Source: Liquorilactobacillus mali (GTDB lineage Bacteria > Bacillota > Bacilli > Lactobacillales > Lactobacillaceae). Taken from it: a stretch of DNA of 64,000 bases. Shown here in pieces: positions 56,499 through 64,000 of this stretch. Each line of letters starts with the position of its first letter. The first letter of the stretch is position 1. Location: assembly GCF_001437155.1 (NCBI RefSeq), contig NZ_JQAR01000003.1, forward strand, positions 62,001 through 126,000, given 5' to 3'. A model generated the notes under the pieces. That model saw only the letters and a list, made by a program, of their open reading frames with translations. It was not told the origin of the DNA and made no database searches. The translations under genes were made by a program, and so were the position numbers.

Positions 56499-56786
56499 AT
56501 GACATACGAAATTACTTATATTATCAGCCCAGCAATTGATGAAGCTGCTAAGGCTACATTGGTTGATCGTTTCGACAGTATCTTGAAGGATAATGGTGCT
56601 GAAATCGTAAACTCAAAAGACTGGTCTAAGCGTCGTTTTGCATACGAAATCGGTGGTTTTACAGAAGGAACATACCATATTGTAAATGCTAAAGCTGATG
56701 ATGCCGTAGCAATCGATGAATTTGATCGTCTTGCAAAGATCAATGATGCAATCTTACGTCATATGATCGTTAAACGTGAAGCTTAA
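56499..56786 (+). CDS. rpsF: Ribosomal protein bS6
   Basis: A 95-residue small-subunit protein: [50 protein letters not shown] and [19 protein letters not shown]-like end. GGAGGTG precedes the ATG. First gene of the S6-SSB-S18 operon. Confidence 0.98.
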   Translation: MTYEITYIISPAIDEAAKATLVDRFDSILKDNGAEIVNSKDWSKRRFAYEIGGFTEGTYHIVNAKADDAVAIDEFDRLAKINDAILRHMIVKREA

Positions 56787-56826
56787 TTAAGAAAATAAAT
56801 ATTTTTTGTAGAGGGGGAGTAGAACT

Positions 56827-57342
56827 TTGATTAATAGAGCTATACTTGTAGGTCGATTAACAAGAGATCCTGATTTGCGTTATACCTCTAGCGGTGCCGC
56901 TGTTGCAACATTCACCGTCGCTGTAAATCGCCAATTCACGAACCAACAAGGTGAACGTGAGGCAGATTTTATTAATTGTGTCATTTGGCGCAAGGCTGCG
57001 GAAAATTTTGCGAATTTTACACATAAGGGATCTTTAATAGGTGTAGAGGGACGTATTCAAACTAGGTCTTATGAGAACCAACAGGGAAATAGGGTCTATG
57101 TTACAGAAGTTATCGTTGATAGTTTCTCGTTACTCGAATCACGTTCACAATCTGAACGTCAACAAAGTAATAATAACTCACAAAGTTCTAGTCCTTCGCA
57201 AGGAGCAAAGTCAAATTCAGGAGATAATCCATTTGGTAATATGATGAATAACAATAATTCATCTAATAACACAAATGATGCTGATCCGTTTGCTAGCAAT
57301 GGGAAACAGATTGATATCTCAGATGATGACTTGCCATTTTAG
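56827..57342 (+). CDS. ssb: Single-stranded DNA-binding protein
   Basis: A 171-residue SSB with OB fold [26 protein letters not shown]...[18 protein letters not shown] low-complexity Asn/Ser linker (about 115-155) and the acidic interaction tip DISDDDLPF follow. TTG start with GGGGGAG. Encoded between rpsF and rpsR. Confidence 0.98.
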   Translation: MINRAILVGRLTRDPDLRYTSSGAAVATFTVAVNRQFTNQQGEREADFINCVIWRKAAENFANFTHKGSLIGVEGRIQTRSYENQQGNRVYVTEVIVDSFSLLESRSQSERQQSNNNSQSSSPSQGAKSNSGDNPFGNMMNNNNSSNNTNDADPFASNGKQIDISDDDLPF

Positions 57343-57362
57343 GATAGCAAGGAGGGAAAATA

Positions 57363-57599
57363 ATGGCACAACAACGTAGAGGTGGCCGCCGTCGCCGTAA
57401 GGTAGACTTTATTGCAGCAAACCATATTGATTATATTGATTATAAAGATACTGATCTTTTGAAACGCTTTGTTTCTGAGCGTGGTAAGATTTTACCTCGT
57501 CGAGTAACTGGAACTAGTGCAAAGAACCAACGTCGTTTGACAATTGCAATCAAACGTGCACGTATCATGGGTCTTTTACCATTCGTAACAGAAGATTAA
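57363..57599 (+). CDS. rpsR: Ribosomal protein bS18
   Basis: A 78-residue basic protein: [76 protein letters not shown] precedes the ATG. Last gene of the operon; terminator follows directly. Confidence 0.98.
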   Translation: MAQQRRGGRRRRKVDFIAANHIDYIDYKDTDLLKRFVSERGKILPRRVTGTSAKNQRRLTIAIKRARIMGLLPFVTED

Positions 57600-57605
57600 A
57601 AATTA

Positions 57606-57634
57606 AAGATGTGGCTGGTCCGCATCTTTTTTTT
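57606..57634 (+). terminator. rpsR terminator
   Basis: AAGATGTGG pairs with CCGCATCTT (one G-T pair) around CTGGT, followed by TTTTTT. Confidence 0.92.
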
Positions 57635-57718
57635 GTGAAAAAAAGGTACAATATTCAAATTAATAACAATATATAGTGTGCTATATTAAAATTAATTCAA
57701 TATGTAGTATTAATGGAC

Positions 57719-57754
57719 CTGAGAATGTGGTAAAATATTCTCAGATCTTTTTTT
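57719..57754 (+). terminator. Terminator-like hairpin directly upstream of pnuC
   Basis: CTGAGAAT (57719-57726) pairs perfectly with ATTCTCAG (57737-57744), followed by ATCTTTTTTTTC. It lies 40 bp before the pnuC start, behind the rpsR terminator, so it may be an attenuator. No antiterminator fold was identified. Confidence 0.6.
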
Positions 57755-57793
57755 CAAAAAAAGGTGTCAAAACTACTAAAAAGGGATGGAAAC

Positions 57794-58561
57794 ATGTTTA
57801 ATCGTTATGTGGATGTTTTATCAAATTTACCGAAGTATTCGAAGAATGTTTTTAGGAGTAATTATTTTAGCTGGTTATTAAATCAGTGCAAAGGCTGGGG
57901 TAAGTTCAGTTATGGTCTTCTTTTATTTAATTTTGTATTGCAGGTATTTTCATTATTGCAATCATTTAGTAGTGCCCCTACACAATCGATTCTATCATTT
58001 GTCGGAGGCAATTTATCGGTTGCTTGCGTCATAGGCATCTCTAACCGCTCGGGAATTCAGGGTTGGGCCGGAGCATTAAGTGCTGTCTGTATAGCAAGTG
58101 TCGGGTTCATGGCTGGAAATTATGCAACGGCTTGGGAACAGATTGGATATTTAATTTTTCTTGATATTTTTTGTATTCTCGATCCAAAATGGAATGATGA
58201 TATTCAAGCTGAAAAATTTGAGAACATCAAAGATTGGATTTATTATATTCTATTCTTTATTGTGGCGTGGGGTGTTATCTATTATATCTTTAGCATGACC
58301 AACGATCCGCGTGTCTTTTTGGATAGTTTGAACTTGGCTATGGCTATTACTGGTTCTTTATTAGAGTTAAATCGTAAACGTGAACAGTACTTTGTTTGGA
58401 CTATAAGCTCTGTTTTCACAATTGCATTGTGGATGCAAACGATGCTGCAAGGTGATGGTAACTTCGCACTTATTTTCAGCTATGGAATATTTTTCTTGAA
58501 TGATATGTATGCATTCTTTAGTAAACGTGGCTGGTTCAAAACTACAGCGCAAATTAAATAA
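57794..58561 (+). CDS. pnuC: Nicotinamide riboside transporter PnuC
   Basis: Facilitator for nicotinamide riboside, an NAD precursor that lactobacilli cannot usually make. About 255 residues with 7 membrane segments. Family marks: VGGNLSVACVIGISNRSGIQGWAGALSAVC, NYATAWEQIGYLIFLD and MAITGSLLELNRKREQYFVWTISS, where W-x-x-G/N residues line the binding site. ATG 57794 with AAGGGATGG is preferred over the GTG at 57764, which would start inside the leader near the hairpin. Confidence 0.93.
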   Translation: MFNRYVDVLSNLPKYSKNVFRSNYFSWLLNQCKGWGKFSYGLLLFNFVLQVFSLLQSFSSAPTQSILSFVGGNLSVACVIGISNRSGIQGWAGALSAVCIASVGFMAGNYATAWEQIGYLIFLDIFCILDPKWNDDIQAEKFENIKDWIYYILFFIVAWGVIYYIFSMTNDPRVFLDSLNLAMAITGSLLELNRKREQYFVWTISSVFTIALWMQTMLQGDGNFALIFSYGIFFLNDMYAFFSKRGWFKTTAQIK

Positions 58562-58803
58562 AACATTTTTATAATGAAAAAAGGGATTATGGCAGAGTAA
58601 AATTATTGTCATTTTCTTTTTTTTATTTGAAATCAATAATTGATCAGGATAATAAGTTCATTTCTCCTAGAATGTGTATCTCAGTTGTGTTTGTGATAAA
58701 ATAGGGAACAGAGTGTACAGGGCAATGTGTGTTTTCAAGCAGTAAGATTTTTTATGAGATTTAATTTAATTTTGAAAATACTTCTAGGAATGGGGAGAAC
58801 ATT

Positions 58804-60807
58804 TTGAAACAGCTTTTTTCAAGGGATTTTTTTCATTTCCCTTCATTCATGAAAAATGAAAAATTGCGTATTATTGCGATATTCATATTAACGATATCTC
58901 TGTTTTGTGTGGCAATGTCATTTGCAGTCAGCTGGGTTCTAGGAATCATAATAGCTATACTTGTTTTGATAACTAGTATTGTTTCTTTTTTTGTTTTGAA
59001 AGCAATTACTGAGGATACCACTGAATATATTTCGGACTTGTCATATCGTATAAAAAGAGGAGAACAAGAGTCCTTAATAAAGATGCCGGTTGGGATCATG
59101 TTTTTGAATGGAGAAAATGAGATTGAATGGGTCAATCCTTATCTGCAGAAGTATTTTGGTCAGGAAGAAATACTAGGTAAAGCTTTATCTGCTGTAGATA
59201 AAGAATTGGCAACAGTGGTAGAGAAGTACGGTGCAGAGAAAAAGCCCGTCGAGGTTTCGTGGGGTGATTATCGATTCCAAATGTTAATCGAAAATGATAT
59301 TCATGCGGTATACTTAATGGATATTACGCGTTATGCAAAAATCGAGCAGCATGACAAAGATACTGATGTGGTGATTGGGCAGATCTTTATTGATAACTAC
59401 GATGAAGTGACCCAGACGATGAATGATAAAAACGTTTCAAATATTAGTAATTATGTAACAAATGAACTTTCAAATTGGGCAAAAAAGTACCAGATGTATT
59501 TAAAGAGAATAGATGATGATCATTTCTTTATCTTAGCCTATACAAGTGTCTTAGAAAAATTGGAAGAAGACAGATTTAAAATTTTGGATAGGATTCGTGA
59601 GAGGACATCCAAACAAAATCTTCCTCTGACTTTGAGTATGGGAATTTCTTATGGTGAAGATGATTTGGCGCTTCTCTCGAAAGCTGCACAGAATAACTTG
59701 GATCTTGCCCTAGGAAGGGGTGGAGACCAGGTTGTGGTCAAAGCTCCTGAAGGTCAGGCACGCTTTTATGGTGGAAAAACAAATCCGATGGAGAAAAGAA
59801 CTAGGGTTAGAGCTAGAATGATAGCTCAGGCCTTGCAAGAACTCATGAGTCAAACAGATCAGGTTTTTGTTATGGGACATAAATATCCTGACATGGACTC
59901 GATAGGTGCATGCTTAGGATTACGCAGAATAGCCGCTATGAACCAAAAGAAGTGTTGGATTGTTCTTGATAATGAGAAATTACATTCAGATGTAACCAGA
60001 TTAATGGATGAACTCTCACAGTATCCTGAAATAAAGGGAACAGTTATTTCAGTTGAGGAGGCTCTTGAAAAAGCAACGAAGCAGAGTTTATTAATAATGG
60101 TTGATCATTCCAAGCCCTCAATCTCGACCAGTCCAGAGCTATATAAAAAGTTGGCCAATCGAATGATGGTGATTGATCACCATAGGCGTGGTGAGGAATT
60201 TCCAGAAAATCCTATTTTAGTTTATATTGAACCATACGCATCTTCGACATGTGAATTAATCACAGAAATGTTTGAATACCAGTCACGTGATAGCGAGCCT
60301 ATTAATAAGATAGAGGCCACGGCAATGTTGACCGGAATAATAATTGATACAAAGTCATTTACTTTGCGTACGGGAACAAGAACGTTTGATGCGGCAAGTT
60401 ATTTACGTTCAGTTGGTGCTGATTCGGCGATGGCACAGCACTTTATGAAAGAAAAAGTTGATAATTTCTTGCAGAGAAATCATTTAATCGATCGTGTAGA
60501 ATTTATCGGTAATAGGGTCGCACTTTGTGTTGGTGAAAAAGATAAGATATATGATTCGGTTATTGCTGCACAGGCTGCTGATGCGTTACTGAATGTAAGT
60601 GGTGTAGAAGCATCATATGTCGTTACTAGACGTTCTGATGAGAAGATAGGGATCTCTGCACGAAGTAATGGTAAGGCAAACGTCCAAGTTGTGATGGAAG
60701 AACTTGGCGGCGGCGGACACCTTTCGAATGCCGCAACGCAATTAAAGGATGTCTCGATTGATGTCGCAAAAGAAGAATTATTAAGAGCAATTGAAGAAAA
60801 CAGCTAG
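58804..60807 (+). CDS. gdpP: c-di-AMP phosphodiesterase GdpP
   Basis: Membrane enzyme hydrolysing c-di-AMP to pApA, which affects osmotic balance and wall stress. 667 residues: two N-terminal membrane helices (about 20-65), a PAS-like domain (about 80-165), and a degenerate GGDEF domain (about 170-300, LSMGISYGEDDLALLSKAAQNNLDLALGRGGDQ). The DHH/DHHA1 part has MGHKYPDMDSIGA, MVDHSKPS, VIDHHRRGEEF and LGGGGHLSNAATQL. TTG start with GGGGAG. rplI follows by 24 bp. Confidence 0.96.
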   Translation: MKQLFSRDFFHFPSFMKNEKLRIIAIFILTISLFCVAMSFAVSWVLGIIIAILVLITSIVSFFVLKAITEDTTEYISDLSYRIKRGEQESLIKMPVGIMFLNGENEIEWVNPYLQKYFGQEEILGKALSAVDKELATVVEKYGAEKKPVEVSWGDYRFQMLIENDIHAVYLMDITRYAKIEQHDKDTDVVIGQIFIDNYDEVTQTMNDKNVSNISNYVTNELSNWAKKYQMYLKRIDDDHFFILAYTSVLEKLEEDRFKILDRIRERTSKQNLPLTLSMGISYGEDDLALLSKAAQNNLDLALGRGGDQVVVKAPEGQARFYGGKTNPMEKRTRVRARMIAQALQELMSQTDQVFVMGHKYPDMDSIGACLGLRRIAAMNQKKCWIVLDNEKLHSDVTRLMDELSQYPEIKGTVISVEEALEKATKQSLLIMVDHSKPSISTSPELYKKLANRMMVIDHHRRGEEFPENPILVYIEPYASSTCELITEMFEYQSRDSEPINKIEATAMLTGIIIDTKSFTLRTGTRTFDAASYLRSVGADSAMAQHFMKEKVDNFLQRNHLIDRVEFIGNRVALCVGEKDKIYDSVIAAQAADALLNVSGVEASYVVTRRSDEKIGISARSNGKANVQVVMEELGGGGHLSNAATQLKDVSIDVAKEELLRAIEENS

Positions 60808-60831
60808 TATTAATTTTTGGAGGTTTAAGTT

Positions 60832-61281
60832 ATGAAAGTTATTTTTTTACAAGATGTAAGAGGCAAAGGCAGACGCGGAGAAATTAAAGAGATTCCAGAT
60901 GGTTACGCAAATTTCTTGATTAAGGGAAACAAGGCTAAGGTGGCAACTGCTCAAGCAATGAGCCAGCTTAAAGGGCAACAAAAAGCTGAAGAAAAGCGAG
61001 AAGCCGAAGTTTTTGCGGAAGCAAAAGAATTGAAGCAAAAACTAGAGTCTGGTGAAATGGTTGTTGAAATGAAGGCCAAAGCAGGTGAAGATGGACGTTT
61101 ATTTGGTTCAATTACAAGTAAGCAAGTAGCCCAAGCACTCGCTCAACAGTATTCCTTGAAGATTGATAAGAGAAAAATGGAGCTTAATGAACCAATCAAG
61201 ACACTCGGGTACACCAACATACCAGTTAAGCTGCACAACAAGGTTACGGCAAAAATTAGAGTACACATTACAGAACAATAA
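60832..61281 (+). CDS. rplI: Ribosomal protein bL9
   Basis: A 149-residue protein. The [31 protein letters not shown]-terminal RNA-binding domain, a long connecting helix rich in Lys and Glu (about 45-80) and the C-terminal domain [18 protein letters not shown] are intact. TTGGAGG precedes the ATG. It is co-transcribed with gdpP and dnaB. Confidence 0.98.
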   Translation: MKVIFLQDVRGKGRRGEIKEIPDGYANFLIKGNKAKVATAQAMSQLKGQQKAEEKREAEVFAEAKELKQKLESGEMVVEMKAKAGEDGRLFGSITSKQVAQALAQQYSLKIDKRKMELNEPIKTLGYTNIPVKLHNKVTAKIRVHITEQ

Positions 61282-61313
61282 ATTAATTTTAACGGGTGAA
61301 AGGTGAATGGATT

Positions 61314-62699
61314 ATGAGCAATGAAGAGTTGATTGATCATTTGCCTCCTCAGAATGTAGGGGCTGAACAAGCCGTTTTGGGTGCAGTCTTTTTGCGTTCA
61401 GAGGCTCTTATAGAAGCAATGGAATATTTACAACCAGAAGACTTCTACAAAAGAGCGCATCAAATCATCTTTCAAGCAATGATTGATTTGAATAACCAAG
61501 ATGAGGTCATTGATGTTATTACAATTAATAACTATTTAACTTCGAACCAACAAGTTGACGACGTTGGCGGGGTTGCATATATTGCGGAGCTTGCTGCGGC
61601 AGTTCCAACGGCGGCAAATGTTGCATATTATGCAAAAATTGTCGAAGAAAAAGCATTGTTGAGAAGACTGATAGCAACTGCTACCAATATTGTTACGCAA
61701 ACTTATTCGCAAGATGATGATGTCCCATCATTATTAGATGATGCTGAACGTCAAATTATGGAAGTTTCTGAACGTAGAAATCGAACTGGCTTTAAGCCAA
61801 TCAACGATGTGTTAAACAGCACTATGGAGGAAATTGATAGACTTTATCAGCAGGATGAGGAAGTAACAGGTTTACCAACTGGATATCCTGATCTTGACAA
61901 GATGACTGCTGGATTGCAACCGGATAACTTAATTATTTTGGCTGCTCGACCAGCCGTCGGTAAGACTGCTTTTGCTTTAAATATTGCACAAAATATCGGA
62001 ACAAAAACGGACAGTACAGTAGCCATTTTTTCATTAGAAATGAGTGCTGAATCATTAGTTAATAGAATGCTGTGTGCTGAGGGGAGTATCAATGCTAACC
62101 ATTTAAGAACAGGGCAACTCGAAGATGATGAGTGGCAAAAGTTAGTTGTGGCTATGGGCTCCTTGTCACAGGCTTCTATCTATATTGATGATACTCCTGG
62201 TATTAAAATGGCAGAAATTCGGGCGAAATGTCGAAGATTGGCGAAAGAAAAAGGAGACCTAGGGTTAATTGTAGTAGATTATTTGCAGTTAATCGAGGGT
62301 TCTAATAAAGAAAGCCGACAACAAGAAGTCTCAGAGATTTCGCGGCAGTTAAAGAAGCTAGCTAAGGAACTATCTGTACCAATTATTGCTTTATCACAGT
62401 TATCACGTGGTGTTGAACAACGGCAGGATAAAAGACCAGTCTTATCCGATATAAGAGAGTCAGGTTCGATTGAACAGGATGCAGATATTGTTGCCTTTTT
62501 ATATCGTGATGATTATTATGAGCGGTCAGACTCAGACGGGGATGAAGATGAAAAACGAGATGAAGCTGCACAAGATGTTGGTGAAGTTGAGGTTATTATC
62601 GAAAAGAACCGTTCTGGAGCCCGTGGAACAGTTAAGTTATTATTTGTGAAATCATATAATAAATTTTCATCTGTATCTTATATTCCAACGCAAGGGTAG
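61314..62699 (+). CDS. dnaB: Replicative DNA helicase
   Basis: Hexameric DnaB-type helicase (named DnaC in Bacillus). About 461 residues. N-terminal domain LPPQNVGAEQAVLGAVFL; RecA-like core with Walker A AARPAVGKTAFALNIA, Walker B LIVVDYLQLI, ALSQLSRGVEQRQDKRPVLSDIRESGSIEQDAD and the arginine finger region EKNRSGARGTVKLLF. ATG 61314 follows AAAGGTG by 9 nt; GTG 61296 is discarded. Confidence 0.97.
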   Translation: MSNEELIDHLPPQNVGAEQAVLGAVFLRSEALIEAMEYLQPEDFYKRAHQIIFQAMIDLNNQDEVIDVITINNYLTSNQQVDDVGGVAYIAELAAAVPTAANVAYYAKIVEEKALLRRLIATATNIVTQTYSQDDDVPSLLDDAERQIMEVSERRNRTGFKPINDVLNSTMEEIDRLYQQDEEVTGLPTGYPDLDKMTAGLQPDNLIILAARPAVGKTAFALNIAQNIGTKTDSTVAIFSLEMSAESLVNRMLCAEGSINANHLRTGQLEDDEWQKLVVAMGSLSQASIYIDDTPGIKMAEIRAKCRRLAKEKGDLGLIVVDYLQLIEGSNKESRQQEVSEISRQLKKLAKELSVPIIALSQLSRGVEQRQDKRPVLSDIRESGSIEQDADIVAFLYRDDYYERSDSDGDEDEKRDEAAQDVGEVEVIIEKNRSGARGTVKLLFVKSYNKFSSVSYIPTQG

Positions 62700-62738
62700 T
62701 AATTGTAAGAAAATGATTATAGAGTATATGTATCGATA

Positions 62739-62777
62739 GGAAGATGGCCAATTAATTTGAGGTTATCTCCTTTTTTT
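62739..62777 (+). terminator. dnaB terminator
   Basis: GGAAGATGGCC pairs imperfectly with GGTTATCTCC across a 10-nt loop, followed by seven T. The remaining spacer to 62910 is AT-rich; it contains AAAGTTCGTT (62871-62880), possibly a degenerate PurBox half. Confidence 0.65.
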
Positions 62778-62910
62778 GTGTGTATAATATTGTCTGAATT
62801 ATCTATCATAAGAAAAGATTCCAATTGTAATTATGAATTAGTACTCAAAGGTTTATGTTTTTATGTAGTTAAAGTTCGTTATTAATCTAATCAGCAATGT
62901 TTAATAATAA

Positions 62911-62956
62911 TAATATTCGGAATTTACTTGAAATATAGGACTGCTACTGATACAAT
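62911..62956 (+). promoter_or_regulatory. purA promoter with PurBox-like site
   Basis: -35 TTGAAA (62928-62933), 17 bp, -10 TACAAT (62951-62956). AAATTCCGAATATTA on the minus strand (62911-62925) is close to the PurR box core CCGAAC and abuts the -35. PurR control is plausible. Confidence 0.55.
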
Positions 62957-63013
62957 TATCGAGGTTGATGGTACAAAAGAAAGATATTCAAATCATTTTA
63001 TGAGGTGAAAAAA

Positions 63014-64000
63014 ATGTCATCAGTAGTTGTTGTAGGTAGTCAATGGGGCGATGAAGGAAAAGGGAAGATTACAGATTTTCTGAGTCGTAACGCAGAAGTT
63101 ATAGCAAGATACCAAGGTGGAGATAACGCAGGTCATACGATTGTTTTTAATGGGGAAACGTACAAGTTACGCTTGATTCCATCAGGCATATTCTATGAAT
63201 CAAAAATTAGTGTGATAGGTAATGGCGTTGTATTAAATCCTAAGTCATTAGTTGAAGAATTGGCATATTTAAAAGAACGAGGAATTTCAACTTCTAATTT
63301 GCGTATTTCTGATCGTGCACATGTTATTTTACCTTACCATATTCTTTTGGATGGTTTGCAAGAAAAGGCAAAGAAAGATCAAAAGATTGGGACAACAAAT
63401 AAAGGAATCGGACCAGCTTACATGGATAAAGCAGCACGTGTAGGTATTCGTGTTGCTGATCTCTTGGATAAAGAAATCTTTGAAGAAAAATTGCGTCATA
63501 ATCTTGAAGAAAAGAATCGAGAATTTGTTAAATTTTATGAAGTTGAACCTTTGAAGTTTGAAGATATATTTGAACAATACTACGAATATGGTCAGCAGTT
63601 TAAAGATAATGTTACTGATACATCGGTTGTCTTGAATGATGCTTTAGATAGTGGAAAACGCGTGTTGTTTGAAGGTGCACAAGGGGTAATGCTAGATATT
63701 GATCAAGGTACATATCCTTTTGTAACATCTTCAAATCCTGTTGCCGGTGGTGTAACAATTGGTAGTGGCGTTGGTCCTTCAAAGATTGATAAAGTCGTTG
63801 GTGTGTGCAAAGCATATACCTCTCGTGTTGGGGATGGACCATTTCCTACAGAGTTAGCTAATGATACTGGTGACTTTATCCGTGAAGCAGGTCACGAATA
63901 TGGAACTGTTACAAAGAGACCACGTAGAATTGGATGGTTTGACAGCGTTGTAATGCGTCATGCAAAACGAGTTTCAGGACTGACTAATTTATGTTTGAAC
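63014..64000 (+). CDS. purA: Adenylosuccinate synthetase, 5' part
   Basis: Joins IMP and aspartate using GTP in AMP synthesis. 329 codons are in the window; the family is about 430, so the end lies beyond the edge. [13 protein letters not shown] (GTP P-loop, about 9-21), [54 protein letters not shown] and [12 protein letters not shown] are all present. The AGGTG site precedes the ATG. It starts a separate unit after dnaB. Confidence 0.98.
   Translation, partial: MSSVVVVGSQWGDEGKGKITDFLSRNAEVIARYQGGDNAGHTIVFNGETYKLRLIPSGIFYESKISVIGNGVVLNPKSLVEELAYLKERGISTSNLRISDRAHVILPYHILLDGLQEKAKKDQKIGTTNKGIGPAYMDKAARVGIRVADLLDKEIFEEKLRHNLEEKNREFVKFYEVEPLKFEDIFEQYYEYGQQFKDNVTDTSVVLNDALDSGKRVLFEGAQGVMLDIDQGTYPFVTSSNPVAGGVTIGSGVGPSKIDKVVGVCKAYTSRVGDGPFPTELANDTGDFIREAGHEYGTVTKRPRRIGWFDSVVMRHAKRVSGLTNLCLN

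Overview
The window comes from the chromosome of a low-GC Gram-positive bacterium of the Lactobacillaceae and includes its replication origin. The evidence is the rpmH-rnpA-yidC / dnaA-dnaN / recF-gyrB-gyrA-rpsF-ssb-rpsR-gdpP-rplI-dnaB order, a malolactic enzyme, PepO, NrdI, a BmpA/Nup nucleoside ABC transporter and a GH70 glucansucrase. A glucansucrase without signal peptide, an EAL-domain protein and a partial menaquinone branch would suit a plant- or water-kefir-type group such as Liquorilactobacillus. That genus is an inference, not a demonstrated identity.

Layout. 1-9.3 kb: N-terminal part of gltB, a nucleoside uptake operon (bmpA-nupOPQ) with a divergent nucleoside hydrolase, and an orphan ArsR repressor. 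9.4-22.4 kb: an accessory zone of single regulators and enzymes (GNAT, CynX-type exporter, SDR/HxlR pair, a small membrane/Xre operon, an AT-rich two-gene surface cassette, TipA-like MerR, EAL protein, a Nox-like flavoprotein with Asp in place of the redox Cys42, a flavodoxin-fold quinone reductase), with a decayed ABC permease. 22.6-27.2 kb: a complete-looking GH70 glucansucrase lacking a secretion signal, behind a promoter overlapped by a LexA-box-like palindrome, next to two small genes and a divergent S24 (CI/HdiR-like) repressor with three related operator-like sites. 27.2-32.3 kb: nrdI, menE-menB with divergent menI, and a merR-VOC-tetR operon. 32.4-39.6 kb: LytS ... LytR-LrgA-LrgB, in which lytS is separated from lytR by an MFS/DUF4811 drug-export operon and its divergent MerR. 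39.8-43.4 kb: OhrR-like MarR, aldo/keto reductase and PepO. 43.6-64 kb: the core origin region, with genes diverging from oriC; a malolactic enzyme gene sits between dnaN and yaaA-recF. The right edge cuts purA.

The origin is readable base by base: exact DnaA boxes upstream of dnaA, and between dnaA and dnaN a DnaA box, a GC-rich stretch, a DnaA-trio array and an AT-rich unwinding region.

The most unusual non-coding feature is a dispersed intergenic repeat of about 155-175 bp. There are three clear copies (10.3, 16.9 and 50.1 kb) and one diverged copy (37.2 kb). It has nested inverted repeats and ends in a GGGCTGGGTCAAAA-type hairpin; the hairpin alone recurs elsewhere as a terminator. The most interesting coding locus is the glucansucrase/S24 repressor region, where sequence suggests, but does not prove, a link between stress (SOS-like) control and a polymer-forming enzyme that has no export signal.
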